A DNA stretch of 49,853 nt, taken from contig CAILJB010000058.1 in assembly GCA_903834465.1 (NCBI GenBank), forward strand, positions 1-49,853. The letters run 5' to 3'. The DNA is from an uncultured Pseudomonadota bacterium. GTDB lineage: Bacteria; Pseudomonadota; Gammaproteobacteria; Methylococcales; Methylomonadaceae. Position numbers and translations under genes: made by a program. Of this stretch, positions 35,827 to 44,455 are shown one piece after another. The first letter of the stretch is position 1; the number at the start of each line of letters is the position of its first letter. The notes under the pieces were generated by a model. The model was given only the letters and a program-made list of their open reading frames with translations, was not told where the DNA came from and made no database searches.

Positions 35827-38800
35827 TTAATCTCGATAGTCGTTAAGTAATTGTTCTAAGGCTTGTCTTATTTCGTGACGTGGCAAGTGCAACGCCTCGA
35901 TTTGATGATGTAACGTATCGATTAACGAAGGCGTTTTTGACACAGGCGAAATAATCGATGGCGGTAAAATGGGAGCTTGCGGCGGACGAGGAGGGTGATA
36001 ATCAATGTGCGTTTCTAAACACATTTGAAATTTACCAATGTCCATATCGTTGCACATTTCAAACGGTTTATTTAACAAGGCGTGCGTTAAGTCATCGATG
36101 GAATTTTGAGCATGATTTAATAATTCACCCAATTTTTTTGCCGTGAGCGTGGCGTGTTCGTGGGTTAAACGCAAAATTAAATCTGCTTTATTCGATTCAC
36201 AAGCAATTAAAAACTGCCGCCAACTTTGTTCAATTTCAAACCGTTTGGCATCTTCAACTTTCGTAAAATCATCCAAAATAACGTTCAATAACCCAAATTC
36301 TGTTCCGACTAATTCAATTAAAAATTCGGCAGTGTCTTGTTGAGTTTTGAAAGGTAAATCAAAAAATTTCACCAGTTTTTGGGCTTTCTCATGCAGTTGT
36401 CGTGAATGTTTAACCGCTTCGGATTGTCCTTTTACAAAGTCACGCAATTGAAAACAACATTGCTGTGCAAATTCTTCGCGGGTTTGATTGAAGTCGGGAA
36501 TTAACGAAAAATAATCACCCACGGCATTTAAAACATCGACTTGTTTCGGGCTAAATTCGAACAGTCTAAGACTCAATTTACTGTCCGCTTTGAATGCGTC
36601 GGTTAAATTTTGAGCAAAATCCGTTTCTTTGCCACTCCAACGCAAACCTTTGGTTTCGTGACGAATTGCCACCGCCGCTAAAATCGCTAAATTACACCCG
36701 GGAATGCCATAAGGTGGCGCGATTAACTCGGCGCGTAATTTACTGAGAAAATAAGGATTATCGCGATTTCGTTTAGACAGTAGCGCGTCATGAATCAATT
36801 TCAAAATGGCGTGAACGTTTCCTGTAGTTTCGTCTATTTTCTTGATATTCCAACCATTTGCGCGATGTTCAAACAAATGATTTGCGCCCAAAATGCCATC
36901 GATAAGCGCGGCAGCTTGACTGCTTTCGTTTTCGCCTAATAAATCAGTTTGATACGTTGGATTATCATCAAAATGCAAAACACGCTCGACAATATCTTTC
37001 ACGATTTGACTGCCCGTATATTTTTCATGAGCAAGACGATTCATATTCATGGCACGAATCGAAATCTCGTGCGGATACGTTTGCGCGACAACGTCGCTAA
37101 GATGATGCCTTAAATCATGCCAACTCTGACAATCCAGTGCATCTGCGTTTCCTGCTTTGAAAATTTGACTTTTACCATTTTGCAAACCTTCTCGACCGAA
37201 TAACGTTTTTAAAATCGAAAGTAATTGCTGACGATTTTTTTCACCTTTTGCGGTTAATTGACGACGAAAATCCTCTGAAATGCCTGCTTGTTTTTGCAAA
37301 TAATCAATCGCTAAATAACGTCCTAACAATTCACTCAAACCAACATGGCGACCTTCGATTGTGACCGATTCGGCGCGTATACCTGAACGGGGCAACCAAA
37401 AATAAAGATTGGTAACGGGCGTTTCTTGAATTTTCGCTTTGACAGCTTCAACCTCATCGTCGTTTTTTGCAAACACCAAATAAATGTGTGCGCTTAATAA
37501 GGGATTATCTATTTTTAACGGATTTGTCAGTGGCAAAAATAACAAATCCACGCGATAAGACCGCACAATTCCTGCATCGGAAGGTTCTAAATCATGCTCA
37601 CCGAGTTGCGGTAACAAATCCTCTTGCATCGCAATATGCGTTTCGAAAAGTTGACGCGGCGAGTGACCTGTAAAATTTTTTCGGGCTTTTTCGATTTCGC
37701 CTTCGACATCAATGCCCGAATCGCCGCTTAACGTCCATTGTTCAGTCACGGCATTTTTCCATACCAATTCAGCCCCTTTTAAATACGCTAAATCATCGCT
37801 CAGTTGTGCGCTGTAATCGCTGTCGTATAAAGTAATGGCTAAAAAATGTTCGGTCGTTTGGAATTGTTCACCCAATAATTGCGCGAGCAAACATAATTTG
37901 AGAATCGCTTTTTTCGAGGCAATTTCGTCAGGCGATAACGTGTTTTGAATTGAACCAATCGCTTGATGGTAACGTTCCCACGCGGCGAGTTTTTTCAAAC
38001 TCTTTTCAAAATAATCCACTAACGCAGGTAATCGAATTAACTCGTTATGAAATAAACCTGCCGAATTGATTTCATGTTGCAAAAATTCAGAGGCGTTGTC
38101 TCTGAAAAATGTCAGCGCAGTGCGATTGTTTTGTGCGGCAAGTCCTGATAACGCAAATAAACCAGCGGCAGTTATCGGATGCAAGGGATAAACATCGAGT
38201 AACACATCATTCAAATGGTCGCCAAGCTGATTGAATAACGCGAGATGCTGACACAATTCTAAAATATGCTGTTTTGCATTCGGTTGATTTTCTAAAAGTT
38301 GTTTGCCTGTTTCTGTCCATGCGCGTTGTATCCCCAATAAATGATAGCCTTCTGATTCGGCGGCATTGAGTTCGACTTTATAAGTGGTAAAACGCCCTGT
38401 GATTTGTTCAAGCAAACCTTTTTCAGATTCGGTTGCGCCAGCGCGTTCGGCGTATTCGGTAAATGAAATATGCGTTAAACCAATAAAAACGGTGTGTCCT
38501 AAATCGGGTGAACACGTTGTTTGGACAAAACTTTCTAAGGCTTTAATTTCGTGTTGGCTTGAACGGGTTGGATTGGCAAGTAAATCTTCGAGCGCAAAAC
38601 CGAATTCATCCCAAATCACCACAATGCCGCCAAAGTGATGTTGTGTTGCCAGATTTTTCCCCGCCTCAACGTAGGCTTCAATGAAATTTTTACTGCCGTG
38701 ACTCGCAGGATTAAAGGTTTGTCCATAAACAACGTGGCTATACCATGCTTTGAACGTTTTTAGCGCGAGGGAATTGTGGCGTTCTAAACCAACAATCATT

Positions 38801-39408
38801 TCGCAGGTTGTTAAAAAATCATGGGTTAAATGCGTTGGCAAATCCGCCGTAGCGAGTTCGGGCGCGTGCAAAATCATGTCATTAAAACAACTCACGCACA
38901 CTTCGTATTCGGTTTTAGGCAAGATGTTTTCGAGGTTTAACGTCGGATGTCGTTTGAGTGCATCACATAAATTTTCCATTAACGCATCGGGAATGGAAGC
39001 GGCAGGCGATCCATTCAAAAAAACGACTAAATAAGGACGTGCATCTTTATCGGTGGATGCTAAAAACGTGTTTTTTAGATTTTGTGCCAGTTGTGGTGAC
39101 GCGAAATATTCAATGCGTTTAAATAATTCATCAAAACCTGCACCGTCACAACCGTGTTGCAATAATTGACCTAATACAACCGCTAAATGACTTTTCCCCG
39201 AACCGTAAGAACCGTGTAAATTGATAGCGCGTTGCTGTTGTTTTGCATTGCGTTGGACGGCGGCGTTGAGATGTTCAAAAACGTTGATGGTCGATTTTGT
39301 CGGCGAGAAACCACTGATTAAATTTGCCCGTTTAAAATCACGATTAAAATCGATTGCCGCATCGGTTTGTTGCTGGTTAATTTGAATAATGTCGGCAAGC
39401 AACGTCAT
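35827..39408 (-). CDS. brxC: BrxC/PglY-like large ATPase
   Basis: A 1193-aa P-loop ATPase, normal size for BrxC/PglY. Walker A is GSYGSGKS at residues 66-73, and a Walker B-like IVVIWDEFGF lies near residue 265. Later blocks YPLHPITAAG with AQNNRTALTFF, and APPYGIPG, are also seen in the second large ATPase of the island. RBS AAGGA before ATG 39408. With PglZ and BrxL it forms a tight three-gene unit, the BREX type 4 core. PglX is absent. Confidence 0.85.
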   Translation of the reverse strand: MTLLADIIQINQQQTDAAIDFNRDFKRANLISGFSPTKSTINVFEHLNAAVQRNAKQQQRAINLHGSYGSGKSHLAVVLGQLLQHGCDGAGFDELFKRIEYFASPQLAQNLKNTFLASTDKDARPYLVVFLNGSPAASIPDALMENLCDALKRHPTLNLENILPKTEYEVCVSCFNDMILHAPELATADLPTHLTHDFLTTCEMIVGLERHNSLALKTFKAWYSHVVYGQTFNPASHGSKNFIEAYVEAGKNLATQHHFGGIVVIWDEFGFALEDLLANPTRSSQHEIKALESFVQTTCSPDLGHTVFIGLTHISFTEYAERAGATESEKGLLEQITGRFTTYKVELNAAESEGYHLLGIQRAWTETGKQLLENQPNAKQHILELCQHLALFNQLGDHLNDVLLDVYPLHPITAAGLFALSGLAAQNNRTALTFFRDNASEFLQHEINSAGLFHNELIRLPALVDYFEKSLKKLAAWERYHQAIGSIQNTLSPDEIASKKAILKLCLLAQLLGEQFQTTEHFLAITLYDSDYSAQLSDDLAYLKGAELVWKNAVTEQWTLSGDSGIDVEGEIEKARKNFTGHSPRQLFETHIAMQEDLLPQLGEHDLEPSDAGIVRSYRVDLLFLPLTNPLKIDNPLLSAHIYLVFAKNDDEVEAVKAKIQETPVTNLYFWLPRSGIRAESVTIEGRHVGLSELLGRYLAIDYLQKQAGISEDFRRQLTAKGEKNRQQLLSILKTLFGREGLQNGKSQIFKAGNADALDCQSWHDLRHHLSDVVAQTYPHEISIRAMNMNRLAHEKYTGSQIVKDIVERVLHFDDNPTYQTDLLGENESSQAAALIDGILGANHLFEHRANGWNIKKIDETTGNVHAILKLIHDALLSKRNRDNPYFLSKLRAELIAPPYGIPGCNLAILAAVAIRHETKGLRWSGKETDFAQNLTDAFKADSKLSLRLFEFSPKQVDVLNAVGDYFSLIPDFNQTREEFAQQCCFQLRDFVKGQSEAVKHSRQLHEKAQKLVKFFDLPFKTQQDTAEFLIELVGTEFGLLNVILDDFTKVEDAKRFEIEQSWRQFLIACESNKADLILRLTHEHATLTAKKLGELLNHAQNSIDDLTHALLNKPFEMCNDMDIGKFQMCLETHIDYHPPRPPQAPILPPSIISPVSKTPSLIDTLHHQIEALHLPRHEIRQALEQLLNDYRD

Positions 39409-39417
39409 GATTTGTCC

Positions 39418-39882
39418 TTAATCTGCGAGAGTATTTTTAGTAGAAATCCATAACGTGATTTCTGTGTTAGGTAATTTGTTTGGCAAAAAATAATGATTAT
39501 TTTGTTTGGTGAAGTCGTGGGTTTCTTCAAAAAGCACAACGATATTTTTGCCGCCATATTGCGTACTTAATTGCGCCCAAAAGGCTTGTTGATCTTGCAA
39601 TGACCAATATCGCAACCACGCATCGGGATAAAAAATAAGAAGCGGTTTTTCGTGATGAAACGTTTGCTGGAGAAAATCGAATCGTGAACAACCTTGTGTT
39701 GGCATGGCATGTTCAGATTGAGATTCATCCCAAATTTCATAATCGGGCAAGATTTCTTGCAGTGTTTGTTGCAAGGTTTTTAAAACGGAAAAGTTTTTGC
39801 TCGAAAAGGCTACATGTTTGTAGCGCACATTTGGCGTGTGATAGTGAGCGAAAATGTCATGGAGTTGTTGCATAGCTAACAT
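39418..39882 (-). CDS. Unrecognised 154-aa protein upstream of brxC
   Basis: I do not recognise this protein. It has no P-loop. Visible blocks are MQQLHDIFAHYHTPNVRYKH, HHEKPLLIFYPDAWLRYWSL and GGKNIVVLFEET, alternating hydrophobic strands and helices that resemble the back half of a small AAA fold. Position before brxC recalls the small BrxF protein of BREX type 3, but I cannot claim homology. ATG at 39882 or 39873 may be used; a TTG at 39897 would overlap vapC. Its stop codon lies in the ribosome site region of brxC. Confidence 0.6.
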   Translation of the reverse strand: MLAMQQLHDIFAHYHTPNVRYKHVAFSSKNFSVLKTLQQTLQEILPDYEIWDESQSEHAMPTQGCSRFDFLQQTFHHEKPLLIFYPDAWLRYWSLQDQQAFWAQLSTQYGGKNIVVLFEETHDFTKQNNHYFLPNKLPNTEITLWISTKNTLAD

Positions 39883-39884
39883 GG

Positions 39885-40283
39885 TTATAACAACCAATCT
39901 TCCAATTTTAAATTTGGCACACGTTCAAATTCACGAGTGTTATGTGTGACGACGGTTAAATCATGCGCTAAAGCAATCGCGGCGATTTGCATATCAAACA
40001 AACCAATAGGTGTGCCTTTTTTAGTCAAATAGGCACGAATTTCACCAAAATGAAACGCTGCGTCGTCATCGAATGGAAAGTTAGGAAAATCACTAAATAG
40101 CCACTCTAAACTTACTTTATTTTTATCTAACCTCTGACTTTTACACGCGCCATACCATAGTTCTGCTTTGACTGGCGCACACAAACAAATCTTGTTTTCA
40201 CCTGCATCAATAATTTTCTCAATGACAGCTTCGTGATTTTTTAGCCATGCGATGCAGATATTGCTGTCTAACAAATAAACCAT
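39885..40283 (-). CDS. vapC: VapC-like PIN-domain toxin
   Basis: A 132-aa PIN ribonuclease. Acidic residues are in place: Asp6 (LLDSNICI), Glu41 (KAELWYG), Asp97 (GLFDMQIAAIA), with THNTREF at the usual fourth site. VapC toxins cut RNA, often initiator tRNA or rRNA. Its start overlaps the antitoxin stop (TGATG), and the next island gene starts directly after it, so the pair is embedded in the defence operon rather than beside it. Confidence 0.92.
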   Translation of the reverse strand: MVYLLDSNICIAWLKNHEAVIEKIIDAGENKICLCAPVKAELWYGACKSQRLDKNKVSLEWLFSDFPNFPFDDDAAFHFGEIRAYLTKKGTPIGLFDMQIAAIALAHDLTVVTHNTREFERVPNLKLEDWLL

Positions 40284-40522
40284 CAGTCCAATTCCTCACG
40301 CGGTGCATCAATGCCCAAATCTTCGTCCGTAATATCGTCAGGAAAATCATCACTAAGTGTTCCTGCTAAAGCTAATACACGCTCTGCCCAGCTTTTAGAT
40401 TCAACCGATGTTGAAGCAGGCAAAACAATAATTTCAGCTTGTTCACAATTTGCAAATTCTGGTGGTAAATCAAATTGAACGTGTAGACCATTAAGCGTTT
40501 GAATCATTCGATGTGCATACAT
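40283..40522 (-). CDS. vapB: VapB-like antitoxin
   Basis: A 79-aa partner of the PIN toxin. The N-terminal part (MIQTLNGLHVQFDLPPEF, AEIIVLP) looks like an AbrB/VapB-type or related DNA-binding swapped barrel; the acidic C-terminal half (SDDFPDDITDEDLG) would wrap the toxin. RBS GAGGG before ATG 40522. Located 23 bp after the second DUF4007 gene. The fold assignment is tentative, the pairing is firm. Confidence 0.8.
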   Translation of the reverse strand: MYAHRMIQTLNGLHVQFDLPPEFANCEQAEIIVLPASTSVESKSWAERVLALAGTLSDDFPDDITDEDLGIDAPREELD

Positions 40523-40545
40523 TTTTATTTCCCTCTTTTAAAAGT

Positions 40546-41394
40546 TTAAAGCCAAGTATCCCCGCCTTCTTGCAACAGCAACAACACGGTTTTATCAGGT
40601 GTACATAATTCGTTAAACGACACCGAGTCTAAATTTGCCTGCATGTCGTAGTTGAAATAGGCGAACCATTTTTGTGATTGTTTCATACGTTTTAAATGCT
40701 CGCGCAATTCAACTTGCGAGCAACACAAAAAATGCCCTAGTCCGCTTTTCGTTAATTCCGAAAAATCAACCGTTGGTGTACTTTTGTATCGGTGAAAACG
40801 CATCATTGCTAAAGCGTGGATGATAATTTCATCGGTGAGTTTGGGTGAACCTAGGCGGATTGAAACACCAGATTCTTTGTTTTTTCGGGTTTCAATTAAA
40901 CCAATTTCAGCAAGCGGATGATTATTTTCAAACATTTTTCTAACGCCCTCTAGGTTAGAAACTAAACTACCTTTTGCGGCATCTTCAATGGCTAAGTCGA
41001 TTTTATTTTCTAATTCGTCCAATCCTATCCAATCTTTAGAAAGGAAATCTAAGTTTAAGAAAAATTGATTATACGGCTCACTTCTATCTGAAAAACAAAT
41101 AGCTAAATGTATCGCCCACCATGAAGCAGATTTATTTAACTTAGCGTCATTTGCAAGCAGTGAACGGGCAAAATTTGTTAATTCATATTCACCTGTTCTT
41201 ATGCGATTGATTAACTGTGCGGCTAATAACCACCCCTGAATTCCATCGACAACATTTGTACCTGCAATCAGTTCTTTTCTTGTTTCACGGAGTTTTGTTT
41301 TCGAAAAAAGGTCTCTGTTATTTTTTATCAATTCAATACTTTTACTTGCCCAGCCTTTTGATAACGCAAACTTTTGATTTCCAATTAGTGCCAT
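40546..41394 (-). CDS. Second DUF4007-like protein
   Basis: A 282-aa protein with the same layout as the SspB-like protein at 47820-48746: KFALSKGWASKSIELIKNN and RETRKELIAGTNVVDGIQGW match the other's ETFSLRYSWLTKGF ... VGKNMVNAIKYWL, and both continue with a FAxxLL/LLGEKIF strand and a W-rich ASWWAIHLAI / ATLWLVHWQF helix. DUF4007 of SspB is described as a DNA nickase domain. I chose ATG at 41394, behind AAGGAC, over a TTG at 41409 that overlaps this site. It follows the kinase by 18 bp. Role unknown; a diverged SspB paralogue is the best description. Confidence 0.65.
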   Translation of the reverse strand: MALIGNQKFALSKGWASKSIELIKNNRDLFSKTKLRETRKELIAGTNVVDGIQGWLLAAQLINRIRTGEYELTNFARSLLANDAKLNKSASWWAIHLAICFSDRSEPYNQFFLNLDFLSKDWIGLDELENKIDLAIEDAAKGSLVSNLEGVRKMFENNHPLAEIGLIETRKNKESGVSIRLGSPKLTDEIIIHALAMMRFHRYKSTPTVDFSELTKSGLGHFLCCSQVELREHLKRMKQSQKWFAYFNYDMQANLDSVSFNELCTPDKTVLLLLQEGGDTWL

Positions 41395-41412
41395 CGTTTT
41401 GTCCTTCAAGGT

Positions 41413-42270
41413 TTAGGATAAGATTGAATTTTCAATTTGTTTTGAAAATTCAACCCCATCTTTGGGACGAACACTTTTATCGTAATGAAGTGCTTTGAAT
41501 ATGGGTTCAAATAATTTTTCAGGACCATGCCAATCATTTTTTGTCAAAACACCTGTTGGGTGAGTTCTGTTTACGATAAACCAAAAAACAGCTGCTAATT
41601 GAAAAACGTCCGACGATTTATCTATCTCATCATTTCCACCAACACTACGATTATTTGCCTCTGGAGACATCCAAAATCTAGGACCAACTATTTCATTTAT
41701 TCTCGTAAGTTGTTCAGTATCATCATCTAAAAAAGCACATAAACCATAATCACTCAATAACCATCGCTCACCTGAAATAAGAATGTTATTAGGTTTTATA
41801 TCTCTGTGAATAGCGTATTGATGCAAATTAGCTAATGCCTTTGTTAATCCACGAAATTGGGCAAAATAAACTTCGCTTCCTATCAAGGAAGTTTGAATAT
41901 AATCAGAAAGATTATGCTTTGCTAATTCCATAATAACGAAAGGAATCTGTTCTACGGATGATTTCCCCTTATTTCTTAAAAAATTTGCTTCAATTTGACC
42001 ATGAGCAACATAGGTTATTGAATGTTCATGCTGTAGCGTTGCTAAAAGTTTTTGTTCGCGTAAAAAACGTTGGGAACGATTGTCTCTGTTACGCAATTGA
42101 AATTTAATGGCATACTCGTTACCAGCAGTATCAAGACATTTATGTACAACCCCGTTACCACCAGCACTAATCCTATCTGTTATTTCATACTCATCCCCAA
42201 CATCCGTTTCTAATATCTCGTTAATGTTGTAAGAAAATCTATTATCTTTAAGATACAGCTTAATACTCAT
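41413..42270 (-). CDS. Hanks-type Ser/Thr protein kinase
   Basis: A 285-aa kinase with a complete catalytic set: glycine loop SAGGNGVV (about 36-42), Lys56 in YAIKF, IHRDIKPNN with Asp157, DYG (174-176) in place of DFG, and GPRFWMSPEA as the activation-segment end. There is no membrane segment or sensor domain, so it is a cytosolic kinase core. ATG at 42270 follows AGGAAC and starts 1 bp after the DUF262 stop, which is why I reject an upstream start at 42294. Kinases occur in BREX type 2 as PglW, but PglW is far larger. Substrate unknown; the adjacent DUF262 and DUF4007 proteins are candidates. Confidence 0.9.
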   Translation of the reverse strand: MSIKLYLKDNRFSYNINEILETDVGDEYEITDRISAGGNGVVHKCLDTAGNEYAIKFQLRNRDNRSQRFLREQKLLATLQHEHSITYVAHGQIEANFLRNKGKSSVEQIPFVIMELAKHNLSDYIQTSLIGSEVYFAQFRGLTKALANLHQYAIHRDIKPNNILISGERWLLSDYGLCAFLDDDTEQLTRINEIVGPRFWMSPEANNRSVGGNDEIDKSSDVFQLAAVFWFIVNRTHPTGVLTKNDWHGPEKLFEPIFKALHYDKSVRPKDGVEFSKQIENSILS

Positions 42271-42271
42271 G

Positions 42272-43597
42272 TTAGTTCCTATCGGTATCTTCAAATAGTT
42301 CTTGCTGATTTAGAATTGCGAGTTTTTCAATGAAATAGTTGTCCTCCTTTTTGTAACACTTGCCATGTACCCATTTCGCATTGCTCATTTGAAATACTGT
42401 TGAGTTAGATTTCCAAACTAAAATTCGTTCATCTTCTGATTCATTTTGGAGTTCTTGATTACAAGCACAACAGTAATGAAGCGTTGGTTTACAGAAACCA
42501 TTTCCGTAATCTAAATCAAATAATATTGAAGTAAATGAATGTTCTTTTTCAGTTGTACAGGGCGGTATGCTTATATAGGTTCCTGATAATATTTTTTTAA
42601 GAAAGTTCTGTCTCCACAGTCGGCTTGATTTTGAATTAGCATCCGATAAACACCGTGTTGCATACTCTCTAAAAGCCTCTACATCAGAATGTGGTTCAAT
42701 GCCAAAATCTAACATTTGTAAATCTCGTTGTAAGTAATCTAAAGACTTACCTTCTAACGAGCAACCTTCTTGATGCAATGTGTCTATTGCTAAAAATAAA
42801 GCGTAAAAATCAGATTTTTGTCGAAAACGGGTTTTAGCTATTCCTTTTTCACTGAAAGAGAACAATTTTTCTATATCTGCAAGAATTGCTAAAAATCTGT
42901 TTTTAACAATTGAAGACTCTTCCTTATTCCATTGAGAATACGTCTGATAAAAATCATCTAATGTTTCCTTTTTGTCTTGTGCGCCTTTTATTAAACCAGC
43001 TAACAATTCAGATACAAACTCTGAGTCACCAAATCGTCTTCGATTCGCAAGTGAAAATATTCCTGTATCATTCCAATACATATTTAAGGCTAGTTGATCA
43101 GCTAACTTTAAAAAATCACCTGGAAAGTCCGCACGCCGCAATTCTTGTTTATTTAGTGCAACTGTATATTTATTAACCCTGGAATAAATTTCTCTAAGGT
43201 CATTTTCGGAATAACCTTTAAATTCATTAAAATCTATCATGTAGGAGAGAAACTCATTCGCTACAAATGGAGGCAAATCTCTAAAATAACAATTTTTATA
43301 TTCCCCGCCATAAGGAGATTTTAAACAAAATTCATTTCTCAAAAATCCAAGAATTGCACTAATTCTTTGCTGACCATCAATTACTGTGCGATAGGTTCGT
43401 TCATCTTTAATAAGATTAGAAACAAATATCTTTGGCATGGGAATGTCTAGTAAGATTGTATCAATCAACATAATGCGGGCTGCCGAACTCCAAACTTCTC
43501 TTCGTTGATAATCTGGCTGTAACATAAGTCTTTCAGCTTGGTGCCAATCTACAATATCCGAAATAGGATGGGGACTTGATTTCCAAGATTTTTTCAT
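42272..43597 (-). CDS. DUF262 protein without nuclease domain
   Basis: A 441-aa protein with DUF262 at the N-terminus: LMLQPDYQRREVWSS, then TVIDGQQRISAIL (74-79), and EIYSRVNKYTVALNKQELR, the second conserved block. The C-terminus lacks the HxxxP and Asn pattern of DUF1524. Instead it has a possible zinc site, HYCCACNQEL followed by WVHGKCYK. ATG 43597 follows AGGAAA and lies 17 bp after sspD. DUF262 hydrolyses nucleotides and senses modified DNA in SspE and GmrS; here it may be a sensor coupled to the kinase that follows. That coupling is inferred. Confidence 0.8.
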   Translation of the reverse strand: MKKSWKSSPHPISDIVDWHQAERLMLQPDYQRREVWSSAARIMLIDTILLDIPMPKIFVSNLIKDERTYRTVIDGQQRISAILGFLRNEFCLKSPYGGEYKNCYFRDLPPFVANEFLSYMIDFNEFKGYSENDLREIYSRVNKYTVALNKQELRRADFPGDFLKLADQLALNMYWNDTGIFSLANRRRFGDSEFVSELLAGLIKGAQDKKETLDDFYQTYSQWNKEESSIVKNRFLAILADIEKLFSFSEKGIAKTRFRQKSDFYALFLAIDTLHQEGCSLEGKSLDYLQRDLQMLDFGIEPHSDVEAFREYATRCLSDANSKSSRLWRQNFLKKILSGTYISIPPCTTEKEHSFTSILFDLDYGNGFCKPTLHYCCACNQELQNESEDERILVWKSNSTVFQMSNAKWVHGKCYKKEDNYFIEKLAILNQQELFEDTDRN

Positions 43598-43614
43598 AAT
43601 TTATTTCCTAAAAT

Positions 43615-44412
43615 TCATAACATACAAATCAAACAACTATCATCATCTTCTTCATCGTCATCATCTGAAACCGCATCTATCAAATTTTTATGTTTTTTTT
43701 CTTTGCTAGGTTTTAACGTGAATTTTGCTTTGATTTCATCTTTTTCTGCTTCAATTTCATCTAGCGATTCCCTTTCTGACCATGTGTAACGTTTCCCTGT
43801 TTGCTCATCGAATTTTTCATACTCTTTTGCCTTTTCAAATAACTCAGGATGATTTTCTAACAAACCAATCCACTCGATTTTGCGTTGATAGAAACAAAAA
43901 TAGCATCCCGAACGACTCCGCCATTCGTAATACTTTGGCATTCCTAAACCAGAATCTTCTAAGATTTCCCGAACATCATCGATAGTTATGCCGTCTTCTT
44001 TAAATGGAAATCGTGTTTGTATGTTTGGTTTAGTTGAAATATAACCTTCTCTTTGTGGTTCATCTGCACGAAGTCCTACATATTGAATGACATCATCATT
44101 GCCAGCAAACTCTTCAAAAGGTCTAAGTTTCAGATTTATCGTACACCAGCGTTGTTGTGCTGACGGCAAGTAGTTTTTATGCAATTTCATGTAGTAATCA
44201 AAATCCCGCCCAGCATTGATGCGTGCAATGCGCTTACCCAAATAATCTTGCATCCTATCGACAAACTCTAATGTTTCAGGTAGTTCTGCGCCTGTATCGG
44301 CAAAAAAGTATTCTATATTTGGTTCACGGTCACGCATGTAAATCGCTAATGCCGCGCTGTCTTTGCCGCCTGAAATACCGAGTAAATGGCGTGTCGTTTT
44401 TGATGTGGTCAT
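43615..44412 (-). CDS. DndC/SspD/BrxP-like PP-loop sulfurtransferase (PAPS reductase family)
   Basis: A 265-aa ATP pyrophosphatase-type enzyme. The PP-loop is SGGKDS at residues 14-19, followed by FFADTGAELPETLEF. Cysteines in QRWCTINLKLRPF and in GCYFCFYQRK may bind an Fe-S cluster as in DndC. The C-terminus is peculiar: a run of acidic residues followed by SCLICML, a further CxxC. In SspABCD this protein activates the DNA phosphate and inserts sulfur; in BREX type 4 it is called BrxP. It lies 43 bp after the SspC-like gene. Confidence 0.88.
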   Translation of the reverse strand: MTTSKTTRHLLGISGGKDSAALAIYMRDREPNIEYFFADTGAELPETLEFVDRMQDYLGKRIARINAGRDFDYYMKLHKNYLPSAQQRWCTINLKLRPFEEFAGNDDVIQYVGLRADEPQREGYISTKPNIQTRFPFKEDGITIDDVREILEDSGLGMPKYYEWRSRSGCYFCFYQRKIEWIGLLENHPELFEKAKEYEKFDEQTGKRYTWSERESLDEIEAEKDEIKAKFTLKPSKEKKHKNLIDAVSDDDDEEDDDSCLICML

Positions 44413-44455
44413 ATCACATTGTTTCTTGTCTTAATGGCGCATTATAAAAGATGAA

